From Grimontia indica (lineage in GTDB: Bacteria; Pseudomonadota; Gammaproteobacteria; Enterobacterales; Vibrionaceae), in contig NZ_ANFM02000018.1 of assembly GCF_000333895.2 (NCBI RefSeq), positions 1-64,000 of the forward strand: a stretch of 64,000 nucleotides of DNA, in the 5' to 3' direction. Of this stretch, positions 26,442 to 35,028 are shown one piece after another (the stretch's first letter is position 1; the number at the start of each line of letters is the position of its first letter). The translations under genes were made by a program, and so were the position numbers. Below the pieces are notes generated by a model. That model was not told the DNA's origin and searched no databases. It saw only the letters and a program-made list of their open reading frames with translations.

Positions 26442-28369
26442 TTGTTCGTTGGCTGAATAACCTCCCGCTCAGAATCAAACTGGTGTTACCAACCTGGTTT
26501 TTGATGACTGCAGGCGTAGTGCTGCTGGGCTTTGCGATTGAAAATGTCGCCGAAGACAAAATGGAACAAAGCCTGATTGGACGTACCAAAATCCTGACTA
26601 ATGCTGCAGCGGTTAACCTCACGGCAGCACTGGCATTTGATGACAAACAGACAGCGCTGGAACAGCTTGAAGCGCTGCGTGTTGACCCTGATTTGATTGG
26701 TGCAAAGGTTCGCACTATAGATGATGCTAACTTTGCGTCAGTCATGGAGTTGCCGCCGGATTGTCGTTCAAACGGCAGTGCCATTACCTGTAGTGATACA
26801 CAATTTGAGCGTGTTAAAAAACCGATAGTGCTTGGAGAAGAAATTCTTGGCTTTATCGAGGTGTATGTCTCCCGAGCTGCGATTGAAGAAGAACGCCATT
26901 TCTTAGTGGGCTATCTCACCGCAGGCACCAGTTTGCTCTCTCTGTTGGCATTGGTTTTTGCGCAATTGTTGCATCGTCTGGTTTCTCATCCACTGGCATC
27001 TTTGCATCAATCGATGTCTTCTATGTTGCGATTGGGCGTGTTCGGGCGTGCGATTCCCGTCAAACACAACGACGAGTTGGGGCAATTGACGGCGTGCTTT
27101 AACGATCTGGTTTCCAATTTGTCTGAGCGCGATTATCAGTTAAAGCAAACCCTTAACCAGTTGGAAAATAAGAGTCAGTACATTGGAGAGGTGCTGGATA
27201 CTATGGAGCATGGGGTCATGGTTATCGCGCCGGGTGATGTCGTGACTTATTTCAACCCTGCAGCGGAGTATTTGTTGCGTCAGGTCAACTGCTCACCGAG
27301 AAATCTGCCACAGCTATTACAAACCTTCTCGCCTGCATCCCGGGTTCATGCGATCTCTCATGCCATTGACAATCACCAGCCGATGAAGGGCATTGAGTTG
27401 ACACATACGTCGACTGGAAAGGTCTTTCAGCTCAGCACTCAACCCATGTTGGCGGCGCAACATTCTCTGGTTCAGTTTGAAGATGTCACGGAGCAGCGAG
27501 AGGCTGAGCAGCGCCGTAAACTGGCTGAGCTGATCTTCGATAAGAGTCAGGACGCAACGCTGGTGATGTCTCGTGATCTCACCATCAAAACACAAAACGC
27601 CGCCTGCATTGATACCTTCGGTGTCCACTACTCGTGGCGCACCCTGTCGACAGACAGTGAAAGCTATCTGAGTTTTGCGGAGCTGAAGACCTTGCTAACG
27701 GACGGCACCATGGAGTGGCATCGTACACTGGTTGGACACGGTGGCATTGAAATGCCTTGTCAGGTCGTCGCGCGAACTCTTACTAACCATCGAGGTAGCG
27801 TGGAAGGTTTCGTGATTACCATTGTTGACTTGTCGACAGAAATGGAAATTCAGCGCCTTAACTACATCGCAAACCACGATGCGCTGACAGGCTTGGCGAA
27901 CCGTGCTCATGCGCTGGAAAAGTTAACCCAAGACCATGACAAAGAGCGCGATATGCACATTCTGTTTATCGATTTGGATGGCTTCAAATCGGTGAATGAC
28001 CAGTTCGGTCATCAGGTGGGTGATGAGCTGTTGAAAGTGGTGGCTGAACGTATGAAAGCGTCCGTGTCGCGTCGTGACTTTGTCTCCCGTTTATCTGGTG
28101 ATGAGTTCCTGATTGCGCTGTATGGCAATGCTCCGGTCGATACCGTTGCCGACCGACTGCTGGAAAAACTCAGCGATGAAATCGTGATCAACAATTGCAA
28201 GCCAAAAGTCAGCGCAAGTATAGGTGTTCGCTATTGGTCTTCGAATGATCCGTCATCGTTGGCACAAGTTATCGAACAGGCAGATAAGGCCATGTACGAC
28301 GCGAAAGCAAACGGTAAGAATAGATATTCTTTAGCCGGGAATCTTGCTGTGCGGATGGAAGAAGTTTGA
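26438..28369 (+). CDS. Membrane diguanylate cyclase with HAMP, PAS and GGDEF domains
   Basis: A 643-residue inner-membrane protein: membrane segments at about 13-35 and 150-172 flank a periplasmic sensor like that of YfiN, followed by HAMP (about 175-230), one or two PAS domains (about 250-350 and 365-475) and a GGDEF domain (about 480-635). The active-site loop reads S-G-D-E-F (RLSGDEFLIAL); the serine in first place is tolerated in many active cyclases. The inhibitory R-x-x-D site just before it is not intact (SRRD). It should make cyclic di-GMP when YfiR inhibition is lifted. Confidence 0.9.
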   Translation: MIVRWLNNLPLRIKLVLPTWFLMTAGVVLLGFAIENVAEDKMEQSLIGRTKILTNAAAVNLTAALAFDDKQTALEQLEALRVDPDLIGAKVRTIDDANFASVMELPPDCRSNGSAITCSDTQFERVKKPIVLGEEILGFIEVYVSRAAIEEERHFLVGYLTAGTSLLSLLALVFAQLLHRLVSHPLASLHQSMSSMLRLGVFGRAIPVKHNDELGQLTACFNDLVSNLSERDYQLKQTLNQLENKSQYIGEVLDTMEHGVMVIAPGDVVTYFNPAAEYLLRQVNCSPRNLPQLLQTFSPASRVHAISHAIDNHQPMKGIELTHTSTGKVFQLSTQPMLAAQHSLVQFEDVTEQREAEQRRKLAELIFDKSQDATLVMSRDLTIKTQNAACIDTFGVHYSWRTLSTDSESYLSFAELKTLLTDGTMEWHRTLVGHGGIEMPCQVVARTLTNHRGSVEGFVITIVDLSTEMEIQRLNYIANHDALTGLANRAHALEKLTQDHDKERDMHILFIDLDGFKSVNDQFGHQVGDELLKVVAERMKASVSRRDFVSRLSGDEFLIALYGNAPVDTVADRLLEKLSDEIVINNCKPKVSASIGVRYWSSNDPSSLAQVIEQADKAMYDAKANGKNRYSLAGNLAVRMEEV

Positions 28370-28454
28370 AAACTCAGTCGAAACTCAAACTGAGGGCTAT
28401 GCTGGCTTTTGTTAGTGTCGATCATACGGTGAAAAGCAGCGTGAGGAACAATAG

Positions 28455-29078
28455 ATGACTCTGGAAGGAGCGATTACATTCAGCATCGCTATATTCGTCT
28501 TTGCCATTACTCCCGGCCCGGGCATTTTCGCCATACTGGCGCGAGCTATGGTGACTGGCTGGCGAGATTGTGTGGCGATTTCTTCTGGCATGGTAGCAAG
28601 TGATTTGATTTACCTGACGCTAGCGTGTTTTGGTCTAGCAACCATTGCAGAAAATTACGCAGGGTTGTTTACCGTGATTCGCTATGTGGGTGCTGCTTAC
28701 CTGATTTATTTGGGCTACAAGATGTTCAAAGCTTTGCCGCAGGTCGCGCAGTTATCTGAGGAAACCGTTAAGAAATCCTCCGGTGCAGCCGCTGATTTTG
28801 CCCAAGGCTTCTTGATTTCAGCTTCAAATCCTAAGGTTATTCTGTTTTATATTGCGTTCTTGCCAACTTTTATGGATGTGACGCTTCTTAGCATGGGTGA
28901 CGTAGTGCTGGCGAATGTACTGGCAGGTTTTGCCTTGATGAGTGGTGTCATGATGATCGCTGTGGGCGCAGATCGCGCAGCAAAGCTACTCAAAACGGAA
29001 AAAGCGGTTAAGCGAATGAATCGCAGTGCCGGTTCTCTTATGATTGGTGCTGGTGCGTATTTGGCTATCAGTCGTTAG
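28455..29078 (+). CDS. LysE/RhtB family amino-acid exporter
   Basis: A 207-residue inner-membrane protein with about six membrane helices. The family signature TPGPGIFAILARAMVTGWRD near the N terminus and the later FAQGFLISASNPKVILFY are both clear. It probably exports an amino acid or homoserine-lactone-like compound. The gene is alone with an AGGAA site and a strong terminator. Confidence 0.88.
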   Translation: MTLEGAITFSIAIFVFAITPGPGIFAILARAMVTGWRDCVAISSGMVASDLIYLTLACFGLATIAENYAGLFTVIRYVGAAYLIYLGYKMFKALPQVAQLSEETVKKSSGAAADFAQGFLISASNPKVILFYIAFLPTFMDVTLLSMGDVVLANVLAGFALMSGVMMIAVGADRAAKLLKTEKAVKRMNRSAGSLMIGAGAYLAISR

Positions 29079-29096
29079 GCTTAAGAGTCTGGATGC

Positions 29097-29124
29097 AAAA
29101 AGCAGCCTTAAGGCTGCTTTTTTG
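29097..29124 (+). terminator. Intrinsic terminator after the LysE exporter
   Basis: A perfect 13-bp palindromic arm pair (AAAAAGCAGCCTT / AAGGCTGCTTTTT) with a T tract, between convergent genes. Confidence 0.93.
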
Positions 29125-29139
29125 TCTCTAGCAATCTCA

Positions 29140-29997
29140 TCAGGCGATTTTTGCTTGCGCTGCCGTGAACTGATGGGAAATGGAAGAAATCATCGACGGC
29201 GTGATCATTGGATGTGAATGGGTCGCGGCAACAATCACAATATCAATAGCAGGAAGTGGCGGTAAGTTGGCACTCGACAGCACTTTCAGATCTGATGGTA
29301 TGCTCCCAGACGCCATGGCGGAAAGCGCCTGTTGGTTTCTCACCAAACCTACCAACGTTGACGCGCTGGTGGTGAACGCGACCAAATCGACATCAATACC
29401 AAACTTGCCGAGTCCGTCGAGTGCGGTGGTATGGAACTTACAGCTTTTATCAAACAAGGCTAATGGCAAAGGTCGACGTTCCACTAACGTTGGGTCATCA
29501 CCACATACCCAGACGCCTTTATCATGCTTTAGCAGCCAACCTTCGTCAGAGTCGGGGGCTCGGGTGACGATGGCCAAGTCCAAATCACCGCTGTCGAGTC
29601 GTTGACGCAAACGCACACTGGAAGCGCAAAGCACATCAAAGGTCACCTTGCCGAGTTGCTGTCTGAAAGCCTCAAGTAGCTCAGGGAGCAATGATTGGGC
29701 ATAGTCGTCAGGGCATCCGATACGGATAGGGCGGGTGTTGTCTTCACGTATGAAAGCATCCAGTGCTTCATCGTGTGAGGCAACCAGTCTCCGGGCGTGG
29801 CTGACCAAACGCTGACCAGCAAGGCTCACGGTAAGTGGCCGTTTATCTCTATCAAACAGCGGACTGCCAAGCTCTTCTTCCAGCTTTTTAATTTGCATAC
29901 TGATGGCAGATTGCGTGCGGTGAATCTGTGCCGCGGCGCGGGTAAAACTGCCTGTGTCCACGATGGCTAAAAAGCTTCGCAGTGAATCGATATCCAT
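29140..29997 (-). CDS. LysR family transcriptional regulator
   Basis: A 285-residue LysR-type regulator with an N-terminal helix-turn-helix (SFTRAAAQIHRTQSAISMQIKKLEEELG) and an effector-binding domain. It is divergent from the two GST genes across 122 bases and may control them, or the LysE exporter convergent to it. The effector is unknown. Confidence 0.88.
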   Translation of the reverse strand: MDIDSLRSFLAIVDTGSFTRAAAQIHRTQSAISMQIKKLEEELGSPLFDRDKRPLTVSLAGQRLVSHARRLVASHDEALDAFIREDNTRPIRIGCPDDYAQSLLPELLEAFRQQLGKVTFDVLCASSVRLRQRLDSGDLDLAIVTRAPDSDEGWLLKHDKGVWVCGDDPTLVERRPLPLALFDKSCKFHTTALDGLGKFGIDVDLVAFTTSASTLVGLVRNQQALSAMASGSIPSDLKVLSSANLPPLPAIDIVIVAATHSHPMITPSMISSISHQFTAAQAKIA

Positions 29998-30119
29998 TCT
30001 CGATCTGTCCTTGCATCATGAAATCGAATACTAGGTATCAAAACTATGCGTTAGAAACCTGTCCTGCTTCTGAGCATACTCGTTCATATCAACAAAAAGC
30101 AAAGGGAAAGGAGAGCCTG

Positions 30120-30779
30120 ATGAAACTGATAATCGCCAACAAGAATTACTCAACATGGTCACTACGTGGCTGGCTGGTTCTCCGAGACTTTGATATTGAT
30201 TTTGAAGAAGTTGATCTCGATTTGTTTACGGATGCTTTCTACACCGAGGTGGGAAAATACTCAGGCGCCGGAAAGGTCCCAGTGCTGGTGGATGGTGATG
30301 TTGCAGTTTGGGACTCTCTGGCGATCTGTGAGTATGTCAACGAACAATATCTCAATGGAAAAGGCTGGCCAGAAGACGTCGCACATCGTGCCAAGGCGCG
30401 TGCACTCTCTGCCGAAATGCACTCTGGATTCACCGCACTTCGCGGAGAGATGCCGATGAATATTCGAGGACGCCGCAATATCTCGGCGTCGGAAGCGTGC
30501 TTGAAAGACATCGCGCGCATAGATGCTATCTGGACTGAGCAAATGGCACAGTTTGGTGATAAAGGTGGCTGGCTGTTCGGTGACTTCTCGATTGCTGATG
30601 TGATGTATGCGCCTGTCGCGTTGCGCTTTCTGTCCTATGGCGTTTCTGTGTCCGCTGAAGCGCAGCGCTACATGGACAAAGTGTTGGGTGATGCCGCTAT
30701 GAAGCAGTGGATTGAGGAATCCAAACTGAACACGGTTGTGGTTCCGCAGGGAGAAGCGGGCGAAGAGATCACAGGTTAG
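30120..30779 (+). CDS. Glutathione S-transferase family protein
   Basis: A 219-residue thioredoxin-fold plus helical protein. The start at 30120 has AAAGGAGAG just upstream; the longer frame overlaps the LysR gene and is unlikely. The N-terminal domain contains NKNYSTWSLRGWL with a candidate catalytic serine, and the glutathione-binding GKVPVLVDGDVAVWDSLAICEY. The C-terminal domain ends with FSIADVMYAPVALRF. It lies 9 bases before a second, different GST, so they form an operon. The substrate is unknown. Confidence 0.87.
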   Translation: MKLIIANKNYSTWSLRGWLVLRDFDIDFEEVDLDLFTDAFYTEVGKYSGAGKVPVLVDGDVAVWDSLAICEYVNEQYLNGKGWPEDVAHRAKARALSAEMHSGFTALRGEMPMNIRGRRNISASEACLKDIARIDAIWTEQMAQFGDKGGWLFGDFSIADVMYAPVALRFLSYGVSVSAEAQRYMDKVLGDAAMKQWIEESKLNTVVVPQGEAGEEITG

Positions 30780-30788
30780 GAGGAAAGG

Positions 30789-31388
30789 ATGCTTGTATAC
30801 GGAGACATGAAGTCCGGAAATTGCCTGAAAGTGAAGCTGATTCTTTCATTTCTGGATATTAAACACGATTGGCAGCATGTCGATATCTTGAAAGGCGAGA
30901 CGAAAACGGCCGAATTTCTGGCGGTGAACCCCAATGGGAAGATACCCGCAGTGGTTTTGGATGATGGCCGTGTGTTGTCAGAATCAAACGCCATATTGGG
31001 CTATTTTTCAGAAGGTACTTCTTATCTGCCGACTGACAACTTCTTAAAAGCCAAAGTCTACGAATGGCTTTTCTTTGAACAATACTCGCATGAACCCTTT
31101 ATTGCGGTTGCCCGCTTCATTCAGAAATACCAGGGAATGCCTGCAGAGCGGCTTGATGAATACCACTCGCTTCAGGCCGGTGGACACAAAGCGCTGAAAT
31201 TGATGGATCAGCAGCTTGGAAAATCGGCTTTCCTTGTTGGTGATACCATGACGGTTGCAGACATCTCGCTATACGCCTACACGCATGTGGCGCACGAGGG
31301 CGGGTTCAGCTTGGAAAACTATCCAAACATTCTGCGTTGGATAAATGCTATCGCCGACAGTGAGCGTTACGTCGGCATGCCCGATTGA
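30789..31388 (+). CDS. Glutathione S-transferase family protein (second, divergent type)
   Basis: A 199-residue GST distinct from its upstream neighbour. The glutathione site is in FLAVNPNGKIPAVVLDDGRVLSESNAIL and the C-terminal domain has VGDTMTVADISLYAYTHVAHEGGF. The N-terminal catalytic region reads YGDMKSGNCLKVK, so serine or cysteine may replace tyrosine. It is probably a detoxification or glutathione-conjugate-processing enzyme. Confidence 0.88.
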   Translation: MLVYGDMKSGNCLKVKLILSFLDIKHDWQHVDILKGETKTAEFLAVNPNGKIPAVVLDDGRVLSESNAILGYFSEGTSYLPTDNFLKAKVYEWLFFEQYSHEPFIAVARFIQKYQGMPAERLDEYHSLQAGGHKALKLMDQQLGKSAFLVGDTMTVADISLYAYTHVAHEGGFSLENYPNILRWINAIADSERYVGMPD

Positions 31389-31410
31389 AGCTCTGACAAA
31401 TCCAACATTA

Positions 31411-31434
31411 AAACCGCCGCATATGCGGCGGTTT
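31411..31434. terminator. Bidirectional terminator between the GSTs and the aerolysin gene
   Basis: A perfect 24-base palindrome (AAACCGCCGCAT and its complement) between convergent genes. Confidence 0.85.
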
Positions 31435-31456
31435 CTCATTCAATTCACAATATCCA

Positions 31457-32926
31457 TTACTGCGCAGCTTGAATGCTGATCTCTACTTCACCAAAGCCGA
31501 GCGCACGCATTTCATCAGTATCCAAATTGGTTTCCAGCTCAATATCACCCTGACGAAGTGTTTCCGTCACACTGCGTTTAGAGCGACGCGACTCAGAGAT
31601 AGGTTGTGCCTGCCCAATATCGATGGTGCCTGCATACTGGGATTCTGCATAGAAATCACCGGAGACAACAGCTTCGAACGGACGAAGGCTTTGGCTGGTG
31701 ACGCTCTGCATGTTCTGTAAACCATTTTCCTGAATTGCCCAGCTCCAATCCCACCATTGTGATGCGCCCGGGATATGACGAATATTCCACTGGTGCCGAA
31801 TATCGGCAGAAGGCTCACTGGCTCGTCCCATGGTGAAAGTATGTTTGTGGGTAGGGCGGTTGGTTGGGTGGGTATGCCATGCATTACCACTCCAGCGAAG
31901 GAAGCCGTCGAATTCGACATCATAACTAACGTCTGCGCTGAACTGGTAAGGGTAGGAGATACTTGAACGGTATAGCTCCACGCGAATAGGGATCTCAGAA
32001 TTGGCAGGTACCATAGGGCGAGCCTGAAGTGTGACTGCTTCTGAGGTCGCACCACCATTGGTGTTCGCCCAGCTTTGGTTAGCTTCCAGTTTGATCGTCA
32101 ATTCTGTTTCGCCGACCAAAGGCCACTGGAACGTGTTTTTGGTTTGCACGGATTGTGAGAAACCATAAGTGTTGGTTTTCGACCAGTTGGTGGATTCATC
32201 CACTTTGAGGTCAATGACCACCTGCTGTGTAATGTCGCTGCGGTTTCTAGCCGTTACATACACGGTTTTCACCAACTGCTTGCTGGACTCAGTCACATCA
32301 CCGTGCCAGAAATCATCACTGTTCAGCGTGTAGTTGAAGTTGCTGACTTTGATAGCCGTTTTCTCGTCGCACCGGTACCCGTCACAGGAACCACGGTTGT
32401 TGCCTTGAATTACCCATTTGTCACCTTCCTGACGGACCGACATGTCTCTGCCAACATAAGGGCTACTGTTTCCGCCGACCCAAGCGTACCCAAGGTTGTG
32501 AGCTAGATTGCTTAGCGGGCGGATAAACTTGCTTTCATCCGAAACCAGATTGTATTGAATATCGATTTCTTCTCCTTCAGGCAAAGTATGTTTCGCGACG
32601 TCAGGAATCCCTGTATTTCCCGTGTTGGTTGGATGGCACCACGTACTGTAGTTGGGTAAATCCTGTTTTATTCGCCCTTCATGTCCAGTCCCCATGATGA
32701 CCCAGTCATCTTTCAAACCGGTAATTTGCCACTGACCCATTTTCGATAGCAGATAGTCGCGATGTAAAGTGGCTTCACTGCGTGTGATAGGACGATAACC
32801 AGAGCGACATACATCTTCTCCCTGGTAGTCGACAACAAGCTGATCAGGAAAAACCTTCGCAAAGCTGGGTGTAGAAAACGCTGAAAACAGAGACAGTGTG
32901 ATCAGCGATAGGGTGACTCTAGGCAT
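31457..32926 (-). CDS. Proaerolysin-type pore-forming toxin
   Basis: A 489-residue secreted toxin that closely follows Aeromonas proaerolysin along its full length. A signal peptide (1-23, SFA-K) is followed by the mature start VFPDQL. The disulfide cysteines are present as pairs 40/97 and 181/186. Diagnostic blocks include MGQWQITGL, GYAWVGGNSSPYVG, CDGYRCDEKTAIKVSNF, TNWSKTNTYGFS, WPLVGETEL and GFLRWSGNAWHTHP. A basic activation site, RRSKR at 447-451, precedes a C-terminal propeptide of about 38 residues, so furin-like or trypsin-like proteases could activate it. All functional segments appear intact. It should bind GPI-anchored proteins and form a heptameric channel. Confidence 0.96.
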   Translation of the reverse strand: MPRVTLSLITLSLFSAFSTPSFAKVFPDQLVVDYQGEDVCRSGYRPITRSEATLHRDYLLSKMGQWQITGLKDDWVIMGTGHEGRIKQDLPNYSTWCHPTNTGNTGIPDVAKHTLPEGEEIDIQYNLVSDESKFIRPLSNLAHNLGYAWVGGNSSPYVGRDMSVRQEGDKWVIQGNNRGSCDGYRCDEKTAIKVSNFNYTLNSDDFWHGDVTESSKQLVKTVYVTARNRSDITQQVVIDLKVDESTNWSKTNTYGFSQSVQTKNTFQWPLVGETELTIKLEANQSWANTNGGATSEAVTLQARPMVPANSEIPIRVELYRSSISYPYQFSADVSYDVEFDGFLRWSGNAWHTHPTNRPTHKHTFTMGRASEPSADIRHQWNIRHIPGASQWWDWSWAIQENGLQNMQSVTSQSLRPFEAVVSGDFYAESQYAGTIDIGQAQPISESRRSKRSVTETLRQGDIELETNLDTDEMRALGFGEVEISIQAAQ

Positions 32927-33085
32927 GGCTTTTTCTCCATTGTTTTTAGATGTTGTGTTCCTGCGTTATTGGTAACGCAGAGCCAGCATGGCACCGCTCT
33001 TGGGTGGTGCTAACTGAAAAACAATGAAAAGTAATCGCCAATAAAATCATCGTATTACGATTATATTTTCAAACTTACTCTTGCT
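32927..33085 (-). promoter_or_regulatory. Likely aerolysin promoter region
   Basis: The 159 bases between the ToxS-like gene and the toxin gene contain a hairpin GCGTTA-TTGG-TAACGC at about 32963-32978 and a dyad ATCGTA-T-TACGAT at 33049-33061. These could be an operator and an attenuator, or remain in one transcript with the regulators. No terminator with a T tract is obvious. Confidence 0.4.
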
Positions 33086-33550
33086 TTATAAGCGGGTAAT
33101 TAACTGGGTATGCTCGGAGACTTCATCCTTGATGAGTAAGAATTCTGGATCTTCATAGATAACATCCAGTTTTGCCAGACAGCTTCCCTCTTCGAAAAAC
33201 AAGTAAGGCGTCGCATACAAAAAATTGGTGGTCTTGCTTAGGTTATCGACATAGACCAATTTGACATCACACTGAAGAAGGAAACTGGAATCGAGTGTTG
33301 ATGCTAAGTGTCCTGTCAGCCTCACCAGACTGGTTTGTTCAGTAGTGCCATCTTCTATGCTGGAAACATGAATGATAGAACGACCATCAACAGCAGTCTG
33401 GCCTTTGGCAATGGTAGTACTGTGATCGGGATGAACTTGCACGAGGAAATGCTGGTAATGACCAGACATTAATTGTTGTTGCCAGGGCAAGGCCAGTACA
33501 CCGATAAACACGCTGGTGCTAAGGACGACAAAAGCAATGGTGACTTTCAT
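33086..33550 (-). CDS. ToxS/TcpH-like membrane protein
   Basis: A 154-residue protein with one N-terminal membrane segment (residues 3-21) and a periplasmic remainder rich in beta strands with two cysteines (about residues 93 and 124). Size, topology and its four-base overlap with a ToxR-like gene mark it as the partner that stabilises or activates that regulator, as ToxS does for ToxR. Sequence similarity to ToxS itself is low by eye, so the name rests on arrangement. Confidence 0.65.
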   Translation of the reverse strand: MKVTIAFVVLSTSVFIGVLALPWQQQLMSGHYQHFLVQVHPDHSTTIAKGQTAVDGRSIIHVSSIEDGTTEQTSLVRLTGHLASTLDSSFLLQCDVKLVYVDNLSKTTNFLYATPYLFFEEGSCLAKLDVIYEDPEFLLIKDEVSEHTQLITRL

Positions 33551-34341
33551 TTTCGTTGCTCCACAAATTGCGTAATTTGAGCTGCGACGACGGGAAACTG
33601 CCCTGAGCGATAAGTGAGGTTAATGGCGTCTTGCGCTTGGCGATGGAACCATGAAAGCTCATTTTCACCACCTCCGAGCCCGACATAAACGACACAATCA
33701 CACTGGTTTGAAGCGAGTAATCGCCTGAGAGGTAGTGAGAGTTTTACGGACGGGGATTTAATCAGCACCAATTCACCAACATGCTGTTTGGTTAATGTTA
33801 AGTGGGGGGCTGGCCAGGGCACGAGATCCAGTTTGACGGAGAGAGTGGCAAGTGTGGTAAATGCCAAAGCGATAGAGAATGCGTTGAGTGCTGCTTTAAT
33901 ATAGCTAGGGCGGATGGGGAGCTGATGATTTTTATGATTGCTCTCCGAAGCTACTTGTTGCTGCTCGGGCAAGGAATCGAGATCCTTCCTTGGATTGGGT
34001 AATGCTTCTGAGTGGCTGTGCTCGTGGCTACTTTCCAATGGAATCTCAATGCATTGTACTCTGCCCGGTAGTGCTCGATATCCCACTCTTGGAGCCGTAA
34101 CGATTGGGCTCTCTTTGACACCAAGTTTTAAAAAAGCGTGCCTTAAAGTGCTGATGGATTTAGCCAGTGAGGTATCACCCACACAGACGTTTCCCCAGGC
34201 GTGGGTAATAATTGTTTGCTTCTCGATCACATCCGGCGCGCGCTCTAGCAGTAACTCGAGAATCAGTCCTTCCCGGTGACCAATACCCACACTTCGTGTA
34301 TCAGTAAATATCCGGTTTTCCACTGGATCAAATTTTATCAT
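33547..34341 (-). CDS. ToxR-like transmembrane transcriptional regulator
   Basis: A 264-residue inner-membrane activator. A cytoplasmic OmpR-type winged helix (about residues 1-95) has the ToxR pattern: IKFDPVENRIF, a LLLERAPDVIEKQTI helix, SLAKSISTLRHAF and the wing VTAPRVGYRAL. A polar linker leads to one membrane segment (about 148-170) and a periplasmic domain with two cysteines in QCDCVVY. The start at 34341 has AGGA upstream; 34359 is also possible. It is upstream of the ToxS-like gene and the proaerolysin gene on the same strand. It is not the ancestral ToxR, whose partner genes differ; it looks like a dedicated local virulence regulator. Confidence 0.8.
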   Translation of the reverse strand: MIKFDPVENRIFTDTRSVGIGHREGLILELLLERAPDVIEKQTIITHAWGNVCVGDTSLAKSISTLRHAFLKLGVKESPIVTAPRVGYRALPGRVQCIEIPLESSHEHSHSEALPNPRKDLDSLPEQQQVASESNHKNHQLPIRPSYIKAALNAFSIALAFTTLATLSVKLDLVPWPAPHLTLTKQHVGELVLIKSPSVKLSLPLRRLLASNQCDCVVYVGLGGGENELSWFHRQAQDAINLTYRSGQFPVVAAQITQFVEQRK

Positions 34342-34359
34342 TTGCATTCCTGCTTGCAT

Positions 34360-35028
34360 TGTAAATTTGGCAAATGCATAAGAAATAGAATCTCCATAAA
34401 GGATATCTATATGGGATTTTAGTTGATTGTTAAAGCGAAATTTACAACGTTAAAAATATATTCTCTGCTTCTTAGTTATATTTAAATTTCATTGTTAACT
34501 AATATATTAATATGGTGGGTATGACATGCTCTCTCTAAGTGTTTGAAAAATCGTTAGGTGAAGCCTACATTCATTAATCTACCTTTATCAGTGAGTTGGG
34601 TGTAATCGGTTGCATGGGTCGAATGCGGTTTTAACTGAATGCCATTACTTGCATACATTCGAGAAGAAGTGATTGAATAATCTTTTGACACTCTTTCTTT
34701 GGATTCTCTTTCTGCTAAATTGTCATGGTTTTGTTATTTTTATGTCATTCCTAAAATTTGCTTTTCCGCTATAAAGAGGTTCCTTTTTCTGCACGTTATT
34801 CTAGTCATTAATATTTCTGTTTTTAAGAGGGATATTTCGATGGCCTTGATGGACAAAACCGATGTGTAAGGAGCAAGTTGAGGCTTTTGGTAACGACGGA
34901 CCTGATAACTGGAAGATTTCGGCGGATAGACAACCAAATCGACCTTTTCTTTGATGTAGCCCATCAAAATGTTCTGCGGGATAGGTTTAAGGTGTTGCCT
35001 CATCCCGCAGAGAAGAAGTCGCACACCG
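34360..35028. other. A/T-rich intergenic region before the M20 peptidase gene
   Basis: About 670 bases with no convincing gene, more A/T-rich than its surroundings. It holds the promoter of the ToxR-like gene on one side. On the other is a 9-bp inverted repeat CTGCGGGAT-N19-ATCCCGCAG (34974-35010) in the leader of the peptidase gene. The minus-strand frame at 34740-35024 has no support. Confidence 0.45.

Noticed and set aside
34740-35024. 94-residue minus-strand open frame in an A/T-rich gap
   Set aside because: No ribosome-binding site; it overlaps the inverted repeat before the M20 peptidase gene.
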